Positions 8,746-17,358 of a DNA stretch of 64,000 nucleotides are shown here, one piece after another (positions within the stretch are counted from its first letter, which is position 1; each line of letters begins with the position of its first letter). The notes below the pieces were generated by a model. The model searched no databases and had not been told where the DNA came from. It saw only the letters and a list, made by a program, of their open reading frames with translations. Made by a program: the position numbers and the translations under genes. This stretch comes from Cohnella silvisoli (GTDB lineage Bacteria; Bacillota; Bacilli; Paenibacillales; Paenibacillaceae): the NCBI RefSeq assembly GCF_021190915.1, contig NZ_JAIOAP010000001.1, positions 310,001 to 374,000 on the forward strand. Reading direction: 5' to 3'.

Positions 8746-9657
8746 TTATTTGTTTTTAAGAGCCACGGCAATTTGTGCGGCGACTTTCGCGTTATGGTAT
8801 ACAAGGGCGATATTCGTCTCCAAGCTGCGACCTTCCGTTAACTCTTTAATGCGGGCAAGCAGGAACGGGGTTACTTTTTTCCCTGTAACGTGTTGTTCCT
8901 TGGCTTCGGAGAGCGCCTGTTGAATGACGCCTTCGATGTCTTCTTGCTGAAGCGCCGCTTCGACCGGAACGGGGTTGGCGATGATGGCGCCGCCGTTAAG
9001 ACCCAGTTCCCATTTCGTCCGGAGAACATCGGCGACCTGGGAAGGCTCATCTAATCGGAAGTCTACGCCATATCCGCTTTCTCTGGCATAGAAGGACGGG
9101 AACTCGTCCGTCTTATATCCAACGACCGGTACGCCGTGCGTCTCCAGAAATTCTAAAGTCCGGCCGATGTCGAGTATCGATTTGGCCCCTGCGCAGACTA
9201 CAGCTACATTTGTTTGAGCCAGCTCCGTCAAGTCGGCGGAGATGTCCATTGTCGTCTCGCCTTCGCGGTGCACACCGCCGATTCCGCCTGTCGCGAATAC
9301 ATCGATGCCGGCTAATGCCGCGCCGATCATCGTAGCGGCTACGGTTGTCGCTCCGATCTTGCCGGATGACAAAATATAAGGGAAGTCGCGGCGGCTTACT
9401 TTTTCCACCTGTTTGGTCGTCGCGAATGCTTCCAGCTCTTGCTCGTTTAAACCGATCTTGATACGTCCGTCCAGAATCCCGATCGTGGCAGGAACAGCGC
9501 CATTCTCGCGAATGATTTGCTCGACTTTGCGAGCCATCTCGATATTTTGCGGGTAAGGCATGCCGTGTGAAATGATCGTCGTTTCCAGCGCGACGACAGG
9601 CTTGTTGTTCGCGAGAGCTTCTTGGACTTCTTCCGTATAAGTTAAATAGTTATTCAT
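8746..9657 (-). CDS. psuG: Pseudouridine-5'-phosphate glycosidase
   Basis: Cleaves pseudouridine 5'-phosphate reversibly to uracil and ribose 5-phosphate. The 303-residue length fits the family. The start region ([20 protein letters not shown] followed by SHGMPYPQN) is the hallmark, and the glycine-rich [10 protein letters not shown] segment and the [11 protein letters not shown] motif of the active-site lysine region are present. The ATG at 9657 follows AAGGAG and overlaps the stop of the kinase gene, so the two are translationally coupled. An in-frame extension to 9765 is a shadow of the kinase gene. The gene is the distal member of a psuK-psuG operon; no nucleoside transporter lies beside it. 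Confidence 0.95.
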   Translation of the reverse strand: MNNYLTYTEEVQEALANNKPVVALETTIISHGMPYPQNIEMARKVEQIIRENGAVPATIGILDGRIKIGLNEQELEAFATTKQVEKVSRRDFPYILSSGKIGATTVAATMIGAALAGIDVFATGGIGGVHREGETTMDISADLTELAQTNVAVVCAGAKSILDIGRTLEFLETHGVPVVGYKTDEFPSFYARESGYGVDFRLDEPSQVADVLRTKWELGLNGGAIIANPVPVEAALQQEDIEGVIQQALSEAKEQHVTGKKVTPFLLARIKELTEGRSLETNIALVYHNAKVAAQIAVALKNK

Positions 9658-10784
9658 GATAATCTCTCCTTGGCGGTTTGTCGTATCGTTTGTTCGTTTA
9701 GGAGCCCGGATACGGACTCGGCTGTTTGCAAAGTGAGATAAGAAGCGGCTAAACCGAGTTTGCAAGCTTCAACGTAAGGTTGATTATGAAGAAACCCATA
9801 GGCAACTCCGGCGACGAACGCATCCCCTGCGCCTGTCACTTCGATAATGTCGGCCGGAATCGGAGGGAGAAGGAAACTGCCTTCTTCTCCTGAATACAGA
9901 ACGCCCGACTCGCCTAAGGTGATGAACACATTCAACACGCCGCGTTCGCGAATCGCCTGGGCTATCTTGGCGAAGTCCGGTACGTTCGACGTATCGGCAC
10001 TAGCACCGGCACCAGCACCAGCACCAGCACCGACTCCGGCTAGTTCAATCGCTTCCTCCAAGTTCGGGAAAATGGCGGTTACCCCGGATAAATTCCGCGG
10101 CAGCTTCTTCGTTTTCTCCGATGATACGGGATCGATGAAAAGCGGCAGCATGCTGTCACGGCAACGTTTCACGAGTTCGTCCAAGCTTTCCGCCGGCAAG
10201 TTCGTATCCGCGACGACAAGCTTGGAAGCCGCGATGTGCGGCCACTTTTCCTGGATGAGGCGAGGGGTGAATTTGTCGTAAATGTCCATATCGGCAAAGG
10301 CCACGAACATTTCTCCGGACTCATCTAGCAGTGCGGTGTAACTGCCGGTTTTCTCGTTTGGCAGCACATAGGACAAGCCGGTATCAACGCCGTTGCGCGC
10401 ACTTTCCTTTAGTACCCATTGCCCGGCCTGATCGTCGCCGACGACCGTCAGCAGAGAAACCGTACAAGCGAGATGTGCCAGATTGTCCGCGATGTTGCGG
10501 GCGACGCCTCCGCAGGATTCCGTAACGGTAGCCGGGTTGGAGGAGGCGGGACGGATTCGTTGCTTGCTGGTCGCTTTGCTGTCGAGATTGGCGCCGCCGA
10601 TGCAGAGAACCGAGTTCTCTTCCGCCGTCACGTAGGCCCGTCCGCGAATGACGCCTTTCTTAGTTAAAGCGGCGATATAGCCGGCTACGGCGGATCTCGA
10701 GATGCCGATGCTGCTGGCGATCTCGTTCTGGGAAATAAAAGGATTGTGGCGTATGAGGTCTAAAATTTGCTGCTCGCGATCCAT
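9654..10784 (-). CDS. psuK: Pseudouridine kinase, PfkB family, with N-terminal winged helix
   Basis: Phosphorylates pseudouridine at the 5' position for psuG. Residues 1-55 form a winged helix ([20 protein letters not shown] then [20 protein letters not shown]) of the kind fused to some Firmicute PfkB kinases, so the protein may also regulate transcription. The kinase domain follows: CIGGANLD at its start, the first PfkB signature with [12 protein letters not shown], and the C-terminal signature [15 protein letters not shown] with the catalytic GAGD aspartate. A short run of Gly-Ala repeats from a GCACCR microsatellite sits in the middle. Start at 10784 follows AAAGGAG at nine bases. It is divergent from the flavoprotein gene. 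Confidence 0.92.
   Translation of the reverse strand: MDREQQILDLIRHNPFISQNEIASSIGISRSAVAGYIAALTKKGVIRGRAYVTAEENSVLCIGGANLDSKATSKQRIRPASSNPATVTESCGGVARNIADNLAHLACTVSLLTVVGDDQAGQWVLKESARNGVDTGLSYVLPNEKTGSYTALLDESGEMFVAFADMDIYDKFTPRLIQEKWPHIAASKLVVADTNLPAESLDELVKRCRDSMLPLFIDPVSSEKTKKLPRNLSGVTAIFPNLEEAIELAGVGAGAGAGAGASADTSNVPDFAKIAQAIRERGVLNVFITLGESGVLYSGEEGSFLLPPIPADIIEVTGAGDAFVAGVAYGFLHNQPYVEACKLGLAASYLTLQTAESVSGLLNEQTIRQTAKERLS
10003..10032. repeat. Hexanucleotide microsatellite inside psuK
   Basis: Five GCACCR units in a row encode Gly-Ala repeats in the kinase, between the EEAIELAG segment and the [13 protein letters not shown] helix. The in-frame 6-bp unit can change copy number without a frameshift. 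Confidence 0.9.
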
Positions 10785-10854
10785 TTTCCGCCCGCTCCTT
10801 TGGATGTTTAAGACATTACTTCGTTTTAGTACAGAGATAGCATAATACACTTAT

Positions 10855-10891
10855 AAACAAATGTCCATATGTTAAACAAATGTCTATGAAG
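10855..10891. promoter_or_regulatory. Direct repeats in the psuK / flavoprotein divergent region
   Basis: AAACAAATGTCCAT and AAACAAATGTCTAT lie 19 bases apart, nearly two helical turns, and an opposing copy-like GTTTAAGACAT lies at 10806-10816. The repeats sit between the divergent psuK and flavoprotein starts and are candidate binding sites, perhaps for the winged helix of PsuK. This is inference from position and spacing. Confidence 0.4.
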
Positions 10892-10903
10892 GGGAGAAAT
10901 AAA

Positions 10904-11968
10904 ATGCCGATTATTCCAGAAAAGATCGTTTACGAGGTTAGGGCGAACGCCGATAACAATGAAACCGCAGGCACGTTAACGACGCGAATATTGGACTATA
11001 TGTATGAGGCGAAGCTGTTCAAACTGTTCGTTCCGTCGGATTTGGGCGGTTTAATGCTTCCTTTTCCCGAAGCGTTGCGTGTTTTTGAACGGGCTTCGCA
11101 GATCGATGGAAGCTTCGGATGGCTTGTTACGATTGGCTCCGGAGGCGGTTTTTTCTCCGCGGCTTTGCCGCCCGAGCAGTCTCGGCTTTTGTTTGGAAAC
11201 GATAATTCCGTCGTAGCGGGCAGCGGTCATCCGAACGGGATCGCTCGGTCGGTTGACGGCGGATATATCGTCAGCGGGCAATGGAAATATTGCAGCGGGT
11301 CAACTTACGCCAGCCTGTTTACCGCGAACTGCCGAATAGAAGGAGAGCCTGGAGAAGAAGCGATCATCCGCTCGTTTGCGTTCATGCCTGAGCAGGTGAG
11401 CATTATCCGGGATTGGAATTCTTTCGGACTCAAGGGGACGGATAGCCACTCCATCTCCGTGGAGCAAACCTTTGTTCCGACGGAGCGCACATTCGATATT
11501 ATGAGCAATCCCCATTATGACGATCCGATATTCCGTTATCCGTTTCTGCCGTTTGCGCAAACCTCGTTCGCCGCAGTGTGTCTCGGTGTTTGCCGGCATT
11601 TTCTGGAGGAGGCCCGTTCCTTCGCCATTGCCCGCCAAGCGGATTGGACGCAAAGTCGTCCTCAGCGAATCGCGACATTATTTAAGGCGATTGAGGAACA
11701 GGAAATATCTTTTGAAGCTGTGTCTCTGAAGTTTTACGAGGTTGTTGAACGATCGTGGGCAGATTTTACGAGCGGAGGTCGAATTTCGGAACAAGATGAG
11801 CTAGAGGTCGGACAATGCAGTCAAGATGTTGCAAAAGTTTCCTTGGCGTGCGCTCATGCCATTTTCCCGCTGCTTGGTATGGCTGTGCTAATGGAAGATA
11901 ACTTGATTAACCGAATATGGCGAGATTTGCATACGGTTACGCAGCATTCAGTTCTGGTACCGAACTAA
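10904..11968 (+). CDS. Acyl-CoA-dehydrogenase-like flavoprotein (possible monooxygenase)
   Basis: Flavin enzyme of the acyl-CoA dehydrogenase fold. The N-terminal helical domain carries LFKLFVPSDLGGLMLPFPEA. The middle beta domain holds SGQWKYCSGSTYASLF, the usual flavin-contacting region of group D monooxygenases and dehydrogenases. The C-terminal helical domain ends TVTQHSVLVPN. At about 354 residues it is slightly short for the family. The GQW.Y.SG pattern and lack of a clear acyl-CoA catalytic glutamate favour a hydroxylase-type member, but the substrate is unknown. ATG at 10904 follows AAGGGGAG; the ATG at 10880 lacks a site. It is divergent from psuKG and alone in its operon. Confidence 0.75.
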   Translation: MPIIPEKIVYEVRANADNNETAGTLTTRILDYMYEAKLFKLFVPSDLGGLMLPFPEALRVFERASQIDGSFGWLVTIGSGGGFFSAALPPEQSRLLFGNDNSVVAGSGHPNGIARSVDGGYIVSGQWKYCSGSTYASLFTANCRIEGEPGEEAIIRSFAFMPEQVSIIRDWNSFGLKGTDSHSISVEQTFVPTERTFDIMSNPHYDDPIFRYPFLPFAQTSFAAVCLGVCRHFLEEARSFAIARQADWTQSRPQRIATLFKAIEEQEISFEAVSLKFYEVVERSWADFTSGGRISEQDELEVGQCSQDVAKVSLACAHAIFPLLGMAVLMEDNLINRIWRDLHTVTQHSVLVPN

Positions 11969-11998
11969 ACCCTTGTCCAAATTATTAGCATTTTTATA

Positions 11999-12027
11999 TT
12001 GGCATAAATTTTATATCATGATATATT
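11999..12027 (+). promoter_or_regulatory. Promoter with embedded palindrome upstream of the GntR-type regulator
   Basis: The -35 TTGGCA (11999-12004) and -10 TATATT (12022-12027) are separated by 17 bases. The perfect 14-bp palindrome TATATCATGATATA (12012-12025) covers the spacer end and most of the -10, a position expected for an autorepressor site. Confidence 0.65.
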
Positions 12028-12075
12028 ATTATGTAAGCTTAACGTATTTGTATGGGCGTCAGGGAGGCAATGGAT

Positions 12076-13242
12076 ATGTCGAGTCCGATGTACGAGAAAA
12101 TATTCGATGCGTTGCGCAGCGGAATTGTAACCGGGCAATACCAGATCGGCGACCGCGTACCTTCGGAGAAGGAATTAGCCGATGAGTACGGCGTCAGCCG
12201 CATTACGAGCAAAAAAGCGTTGGAGCTATTAGCGGGAGAAGGTTTGATCGTTCGGCGGCCGGGCAGAGGATCTTTCGTAGCGGATCCGGCTTCGGCGGTT
12301 GCGGCCGCTAACGCTCAAACGGGTGTCAATAAGAATGCCTCCGGAAGAGGCAAAGACGACGGCAAAATGCTCGTCGGACTTATCATGACCGATTTCGGGG
12401 ATAGTTATGGCACGGGATTGATATACGGCATGGAAGAGGCTTCCCGTAAATTCGACAGTTATTTAATTGTCAGGCGTACGTTCGGCATCCCTTCTTATGA
12501 AGAAGAAGCGATCAAAGGGTTGCTCGACTTCGGCGTAGACGGACTCATTATTTTTCCGGCCCAGGGTGAATATTTTAATGCGGAAATTCTTAAGCTCGTC
12601 ATTGATAAATTCCCATTCGTTCTGGTGGACAGGCATTTGAAGGGAATATCAGCCGGTTCCATCAGCACCGATAATGTGGCTGGCTCCAAGCTGGGAACGG
12701 ATTATTTAATTGATTTGGGCCATAAACATATCGGCTTGTTGACGCCTCCGCCTATTGATACGACGGCTATCGAGGATCGGATAGAAGGCTTTATTCAAGC
12801 GCATGCGGAAAAGGGAATCGTCGTAGATCGCGACTTGTGGATCGAAGATATCGTTTCAACGCTGCCCACCGCATTCATCGAAGAGAACAAAGCCAAAGAT
12901 ATTCTGAAAATCAAGCTGCTGCTGAAGGATCATCCGCACATTACGGCACTCTTTTCCATGGAGTATAATATTGCTCTTCTGGCCAGGGAAGCGGCCAAAC
13001 AGCTGAAGCTTAGAGTTCCCGAGGACCTTTCCATCATTTGCTTCGACTGTCCGGAACAAGATGGGAATTATCCGTTCACCCATTTAAGGCAGAACCAAGA
13101 GGAAATGGGACGTTTGGCTTACGAGAACGTAGTCCGATTAAAAGAAGGGGAAACTTTGCCGTCTAAAATTTTGCTGGATGCTTCGCTAGTTCGGGGAGAT
13201 TCTACTTCAAGCCCTGCTGCAAAAAGAATAGCGCAAAGTTAA
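12076..13242 (+). CDS. GntR-type regulator with LacI/periplasmic-binding-protein sensor domain
   Basis: Sugar-responsive repressor of the AraR architecture. Residues 1-70 are a GntR winged helix (YEKIFDALRSGIVTGQYQIG, then RVPSEKELADEYGVSRITSK and RRPGRGSFV). A linker with asparagine and alanine follows, then a LacI-like ligand domain from about residue 98: VGLIMTDFGDSYGTGL, LVDRHLKGI, GSISTDNVAGSKLGTDYLI, HIGLLTPP, and a C-terminal RQNQEEMGRLAYENV. ATG 12076 has AGGGAGG about nine bases upstream; ATGs at 12070 and 12052 are less well placed. It precedes the GH76/GH125/ABC genes on the same strand but ends in its own terminator, so it is a separate unit that probably represses them and itself. 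Manno-oligosaccharide as inducer is inference. Confidence 0.9.
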   Translation: MSSPMYEKIFDALRSGIVTGQYQIGDRVPSEKELADEYGVSRITSKKALELLAGEGLIVRRPGRGSFVADPASAVAAANAQTGVNKNASGRGKDDGKMLVGLIMTDFGDSYGTGLIYGMEEASRKFDSYLIVRRTFGIPSYEEEAIKGLLDFGVDGLIIFPAQGEYFNAEILKLVIDKFPFVLVDRHLKGISAGSISTDNVAGSKLGTDYLIDLGHKHIGLLTPPPIDTTAIEDRIEGFIQAHAEKGIVVDRDLWIEDIVSTLPTAFIEENKAKDILKIKLLLKDHPHITALFSMEYNIALLAREAAKQLKLRVPEDLSIICFDCPEQDGNYPFTHLRQNQEEMGRLAYENVVRLKEGETLPSKILLDASLVRGDSTSSPAAKRIAQS

Positions 13243-13270
13243 ATCAACTTGCTCCTGCGTGATACAACTG

Positions 13271-13300
13271 AACCTGTCGGACGATACGGCAGGTTTTTTT
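13271..13300 (+). terminator. Terminator after the GntR-type regulator
   Basis: AACCTGTCG and CGGCAGGTT form a 9-bp stem with one G-T pair and a 7-base loop, followed by seven T. Confidence 0.9.
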
Positions 13301-13397
13301 GCTCTTCGGGCAGGGGGTTGTCGACGTATTCCGACCAAAAAACCTATTAACTGATATGTCAATCTAAAATTTTTTAATAAATAACGAATTAAATATA

Positions 13398-13447
13398 TTG
13401 ACATGTAATTGGTATGACATTATATTTAGACATGTAAGCGTTTCACA
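13398..13447 (+). promoter_or_regulatory. Promoter and candidate operators of the mannan operon
   Basis: A near-consensus promoter: -35 TTGACA (13398-13403), 17-base spacer, -10 TATATT (13421-13426). GACATGTAA occurs at 13400-13408 and again at 13429-13437, flanking the -10, which suits a repressor site. The second copy runs into TGTAAGCGTTTCACA (13433-13447), which resembles a CcpA cre site but does not match the consensus fully. The transcript would cover 13484-21378. Confidence 0.7.
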
Positions 13448-13483
13448 AATAAGTCCAGCCATCCTGAGAAGGGGGTTCTGCTT

Positions 13484-14542
13484 TTGGAATTGGCACCAGA
13501 CTGGAACATCCGGGCGGAAACCGCCCAAGAAGAGTTGCTCTATAATTTCTGGAATGAGCGCCAAAGCATCATGAATCAATGCGCTCCCTGCGAAGACGGA
13601 ACGTGTAACGACTCTTTCGTTTACTGGTGGCATGCACATGTCATTGACGTCTTGGTCGACGGCTACGAGCGTACGAAAAAACGTTCTTACCTGCAAAAGG
13701 TCGATCAAGTGCTCGCGGGAGTTCATCAACTCAACGGCGGCACGCTCCTTCATAATTTTTACGACGATATGGAGTGGATGGCGTTAGCTTTGTTAAGGGT
13801 TTACGACGTAACGAAGAATGAAGATTACATGGAAAAAGTGCTTGTCTTATGGGAAAACATCCAAACCGCATGGAACGACCATATGGGCGGGGGGATGGCT
13901 TGGCGCAAAGACCAGCTCGACTACAAGAACACTCCGGCGAATGCGCCGGCTGCCATTCTGGCGGCTAGGTTGTATCAGCGTTTCGGGAAGCGGCAGGACT
14001 ATGATTGGGCAGCGAAGATTTACGAGTGGAACAAAGTGAACCTCGTCGATCCCGAGACCGGCTTCGTATGGGACGGTATGAATCGGCTAGGGGATGGAAA
14101 GATCGACTATGAGTGGGAGTATACCTACTGCCAAGGCGTATTCATCGGAGCGGGCATCGAGCTATATCGGATAACGGGTAACAGAAAGTATTTGAACGAC
14201 GCGCTTCGCACGACGGCGGAATCGATGAAACGGTTGGTTCCCGCGGACGGCGGCGTGCTGCCGGATGAAGGGAAGGACGATTGCGGATTGTTCAAGGGGA
14301 TCTACGTCAGGTACCTTCGGCAACTGCTGGAACTATGTCCCGATCGGCTTGAAGTACGCCGCATGATTGTCCATAACGCTAGCGTGTTATGGAACACGGG
14401 CAGGGATGGGAAAGGGTTGATCAGCCGCTCCTGGCAAGCGCCCGTCGAACCGGCAGTGCAATTATGCGCCCAACTCAGCGGGTTGATGCTCATCGAGATG
14501 GTCGCTTCTCTTCCGGCCCATATCTCTAGCAAAGAAGAATGA
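13484..14542 (+). CDS. GH76 alpha-1,6-mannanase family protein, no signal peptide
   Basis: Glycoside hydrolase of family 76, which cleaves alpha-1,6-mannose backbones. About 352 residues with only the catalytic (alpha/alpha)6 domain. The paired catalytic aspartates are in NFYDDMEWMAL at residues 94-95. Other conserved parts are NTPANAPAAILAARLY, FVWDGMNRLGDG, YCQGVFIGAGIELY and CGLFKGIYVRYL. There is no signal peptide, so the enzyme should be cytoplasmic, unlike the secreted fungal-wall mannanases. A cysteine cluster (NQCAPCEDGTC, residues 31-41) has counterparts in the other two GH76 copies here. Start is TTG with GAAGGGGG about eight bases upstream. First gene of the operon. Confidence 0.9.
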   Translation: MELAPDWNIRAETAQEELLYNFWNERQSIMNQCAPCEDGTCNDSFVYWWHAHVIDVLVDGYERTKKRSYLQKVDQVLAGVHQLNGGTLLHNFYDDMEWMALALLRVYDVTKNEDYMEKVLVLWENIQTAWNDHMGGGMAWRKDQLDYKNTPANAPAAILAARLYQRFGKRQDYDWAAKIYEWNKVNLVDPETGFVWDGMNRLGDGKIDYEWEYTYCQGVFIGAGIELYRITGNRKYLNDALRTTAESMKRLVPADGGVLPDEGKDDCGLFKGIYVRYLRQLLELCPDRLEVRRMIVHNASVLWNTGRDGKGLISRSWQAPVEPAVQLCAQLSGLMLIEMVASLPAHISSKEE

Positions 14543-14570
14543 ACAACAAGAGGGGAGAGAGGTTTAACCC

Positions 14571-15866
14571 ATGACATTCGCGACAACGAATTCGCCCGTT
14601 CTATCCGGTTTGCTGGAGAAAATATCGGCAAATCTGGCGAACGAACCGAAGCTGGTCGAGATATACCGCAACGCGCTTGCCAATACTTTGAATACGACCA
14701 TTCAGTCGAAGCCCGACGGGACGACGTTCGTCATTACGGGAGACATTCCCGCGATGTGGCTTCGGGATTCCGCCGCGCAAGTCAGGCCGTTCCTCGTGGC
14801 GGCAGGCGAAGATCAGGCATTGGCGGACATGATCGGGGGGCTGGTACAACGACAGTTGGAATGCATTCTCTTGGACCCCTATGCCAACGCTTTTAACGAC
14901 AGCCCAAGCGGCAAAGGACACCAAGCGGATGAAACGAATATGTCTCCTTGGTTGTGGGAGAGGAAATACGAGATCGACTCCCTCTGCTATCCGCTGCAGT
15001 TAAGTTATCTGCTCTGGAAAAACACGGGAAGGACATCCCATTTCAACGAGACATTTCGTTCCGCCGCCAGACAAATCCTGGACACTTGGAAGACGGAGCA
15101 GCACCACGAAACGAAGTCCGCCTATTCTTTCCAAAGGTCCGACTGTCCGCCTAGCGACACGTTGCCAAGGCAAGGGCGAGGGAACGAAGTTGCTTTCACG
15201 GGAATGACCTGGTCCGGGTTTAGGCCTAGCGACGATGCCTGTCGTTACGGCTACTTGGTGCCTGCCAACATGTTCGCCGTTGTCGTGCTTAACTATTTAG
15301 GCGAAATTGCCCGCGAAGTACTCGCGGACAGCGACCTGGAGTCCGAAGCGAGCGAGCTTGCCAAGCAAATCTCGGCAGGCATCGAAGCTTATGGAATCGT
15401 AGAACACCCGGTCCATGGAAAGATGTACGCCTACGAAACCGACGGCAACGGCAATCACAACCTGATGGACGACGCCAACGTTCCTAGCCTGCTCTCCATT
15501 CCTTACTTGGGTTACGCGGAACAGTCCGACCCGATCTATCGGAACACTCGCAGCTTTATTCTAAGCCGGGAAAATCCTTACTTCTATGAAGGCAGAGCCG
15601 CACAGGGAATCGGAAGCCCGCATACCCCGGACGGATACGTCTGGCATATCGCTCTGGCGATGCAAGGGTTGACGGCAACCGATCCGGAGGAGAAGCTTCG
15701 GCTTCTGCGTTTGATGGCCGATACGGACGCCGGTACGGGAATGATGCACGAAGGGTTCTCGGCGGATGATCCGTCCGAGTTTAGCCGACCATGGTTCTCC
15801 TGGGCCAATATGATGTTCTGCGAGCTTCTGATGGACTACTGCGGCATTCGCGTTCGGACGGCATAA
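14571..15866 (+). CDS. GH125 exo-alpha-1,6-mannosidase
   Basis: Metal-independent exo-alpha-mannosidase of GH125 (former DUF1237), removing non-reducing alpha-1,6-mannose. Length 431 residues matches characterised members. The signature [20 protein letters not shown] is near residue 55; further conserved parts are [55 protein letters not shown] and a C-terminal [11 protein letters not shown]. No signal peptide. It lies 28 bases after the GH76 gene behind a GGGGAGAGAGG site, so the endo- and exo-acting enzymes are made together, presumably in the cytoplasm. Confidence 0.95.
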   Translation: MTFATTNSPVLSGLLEKISANLANEPKLVEIYRNALANTLNTTIQSKPDGTTFVITGDIPAMWLRDSAAQVRPFLVAAGEDQALADMIGGLVQRQLECILLDPYANAFNDSPSGKGHQADETNMSPWLWERKYEIDSLCYPLQLSYLLWKNTGRTSHFNETFRSAARQILDTWKTEQHHETKSAYSFQRSDCPPSDTLPRQGRGNEVAFTGMTWSGFRPSDDACRYGYLVPANMFAVVVLNYLGEIAREVLADSDLESEASELAKQISAGIEAYGIVEHPVHGKMYAYETDGNGNHNLMDDANVPSLLSIPYLGYAEQSDPIYRNTRSFILSRENPYFYEGRAAQGIGSPHTPDGYVWHIALAMQGLTATDPEEKLRLLRLMADTDAGTGMMHEGFSADDPSEFSRPWFSWANMMFCELLMDYCGIRVRTA

Positions 15867-15880
15867 TCGATCTATCTGGT

Positions 15881-15907
15881 TTTCAACCGGGGTTCGCCCC
15901 GTTGAAA
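15881..15907 (+). other. Intercistronic stem-loop before the binding-protein gene
   Basis: TTTCAACCGGGG and CCCCGTTGAAA pair around TTCG with one bulged C. There is no T tract, so it is likely an RNA processing or stabilising hairpin at the 5' side of the binding-protein cistron rather than a terminator. Confidence 0.65.
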
Positions 15908-15945
15908 TAATGAATAAACGGAATAATAAAAGGGAGGCAACAAGA

Positions 15946-17298
15946 GTGAAAAAGTGGATTTCTATCGTAACCCTGACCATACTCGTTATGGTAACCCTCG
16001 CCGCTTGCGGCGGAAACAATGGCGGCAACAACGCAAGCAGCTCCGCCGGCAGTAAAGAAACAACGGCAGCTCCTTCCGAGACGACTAAAGCAAGCGAAAC
16101 GACGCCGGCTGCACCTGCCGAGGTCGTTGAATTAAATTTTTGGGGTGACTGGGGCGGCGAAGGCCAGAAGCAATTCGAAGCGATGGCAGACGCCTTCAAC
16201 AAATCCCAAGATAGAATCAAGGTTAAGTACGTGCTTCAGCAAGACATGATCACCAAGTTTCTGACGGCCGCGACTTCCGGTGGTTCCCCGGACATCCTAT
16301 TCTGGGATCGCTGGCGCACGTCGCTTTACGCTCCGAAAAACGTCATGCATCCGATCGATGACTTTATGGCTAAAGACGGCGTAAATGCTGGCGACTTCTA
16401 CGATGAAGCGATGAAGGAGCTTTCCAGCGGCGGCAAGCTGTACGGGTTGCCGCTTACGGTTGATGCCCGCGCCTTGTTCTATAACAAAAAACTGTTCGCA
16501 GATGCAGGGATAACGAATCCTCCGACCACTTGGGATGAGTTGGAGCAGGCTGCCATCAAGACAACGAAGTGGAACGGTAAAAAGCTCGAAGTTGCCGGCT
16601 TCTCCTTGGCCGACAACGGACTGTTCAATATGTACCTCCAGCAAGCAGGTGGAACAATCCTGACGGACGACGGCAAAACGAACTTCAACAACGACAAAGG
16701 CAAAGCCGTTCTGGAATACTGGGATCGCCTGCTTAATAAAGATAAAGTTTACAAAGTCGGCTTCGAGCAAGGACTTGGAGAAGGAACGGATGCCTTCGCT
16801 ACCGGCAAAGTGGCTATGACTTATACCGGTCCGTGGATGCTCACGACTTACAAGAAATACGGCAAAGATCTCGACTTCGGCATCGTACCGCCTCCTGCCG
16901 GCCCGAATGGTGACAAAGGATCGGGCATGGGCGGTTTCGGACTCGTCATTCCGGAAGGCTCCAAGCATCAAGCCGAAGCGTGGGAATTCATCAAATGGTG
17001 GACGGGTACGAAGGAAGGCGCTCTTCAGTGGGCTAAAATGAGTCTGAACTTGCCGGGCTACAAACCGGCGCTCGAAGATTCGTTCTTCAAGGACGATCCG
17101 CTTTGGAAGCCTTTCATCGATACGCTCAGTTTCGCGAAAATCCGTCCGCAGCACCCTGGTTACTCCATCATGGAAGGCGACGCTCTCGTGCCGAACCTTC
17201 AATTGTTCCAGCAAGGCAAGCAAAGCGCCGAAGAAACGCTTAAAAAGGCGCAGGAGCAAGGAGATAGATTATTGCAAGACAACGCGACAGCGAAATAA
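15946..17298 (+). CDS. Carbohydrate ABC transporter substrate-binding lipoprotein (CUT1)
   Basis: Extracellular solute-binding protein family 1, probably binding alpha-manno-oligosaccharides. GTG at 15946 follows GGGAGG at eight bases and gives a lipoprotein signal: MKKWISIVTLTILVMVTLAA with the lipobox LAAC. The in-frame ATG at 15910 would place residues before the signal and is rejected. A Ser/Thr/Ala linker follows the lipid-anchored cysteine, then the mature domain from ELNFWGDWGGEGQKQFEAMA. The SBP_bac_1 features are DILFWDRWRTSLYAPK, LTVDARALFYNKKLF and GKVAMTYTGPWML. About 450 residues. It lies between GH125 and two permeases and is flanked by hairpins that may raise its expression over the permeases. 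Confidence 0.93.
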   Translation: MKKWISIVTLTILVMVTLAACGGNNGGNNASSSAGSKETTAAPSETTKASETTPAAPAEVVELNFWGDWGGEGQKQFEAMADAFNKSQDRIKVKYVLQQDMITKFLTAATSGGSPDILFWDRWRTSLYAPKNVMHPIDDFMAKDGVNAGDFYDEAMKELSSGGKLYGLPLTVDARALFYNKKLFADAGITNPPTTWDELEQAAIKTTKWNGKKLEVAGFSLADNGLFNMYLQQAGGTILTDDGKTNFNNDKGKAVLEYWDRLLNKDKVYKVGFEQGLGEGTDAFATGKVAMTYTGPWMLTTYKKYGKDLDFGIVPPPAGPNGDKGSGMGGFGLVIPEGSKHQAEAWEFIKWWTGTKEGALQWAKMSLNLPGYKPALEDSFFKDDPLWKPFIDTLSFAKIRPQHPGYSIMEGDALVPNLQLFQQGKQSAEETLKKAQEQGDRLLQDNATAK

Positions 17299-17307
17299 CG
17301 ATGACAG

Positions 17308-17335
17308 GGAAAAGGGAGGAGATCCTCCCTTTTCC
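17308..17335 (+). other. Strong intercistronic stem-loop after the binding-protein gene
   Basis: GGAAAAGGGAGGA and TCCTCCCTTTTCC are perfect 13-base arms separated by two bases. There is no T tract behind it and the permease starts at 17359. This matches the 3'-stabilising or partial-termination hairpin found between binding-protein and permease cistrons. Confidence 0.85.
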
Positions 17336-17358
17336 ACCTTTCGGAAAGGGGACCGTTT

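Noticed and set aside
8616..8804. Minus-strand open frame over the 8634 tandem repeat
   Set aside because: Repeat-driven open frame overlapping the end of psuG, without a ribosome site.
9657..9765. N-terminal extension of psuG
   Set aside because: The family start and AAGGAG site place the ATG at 9657; the extension lies inside psuK.
16297..17259. 320-codon minus-strand open frame in the binding-protein gene
   Set aside because: Shadow of a well-supported lipoprotein gene.
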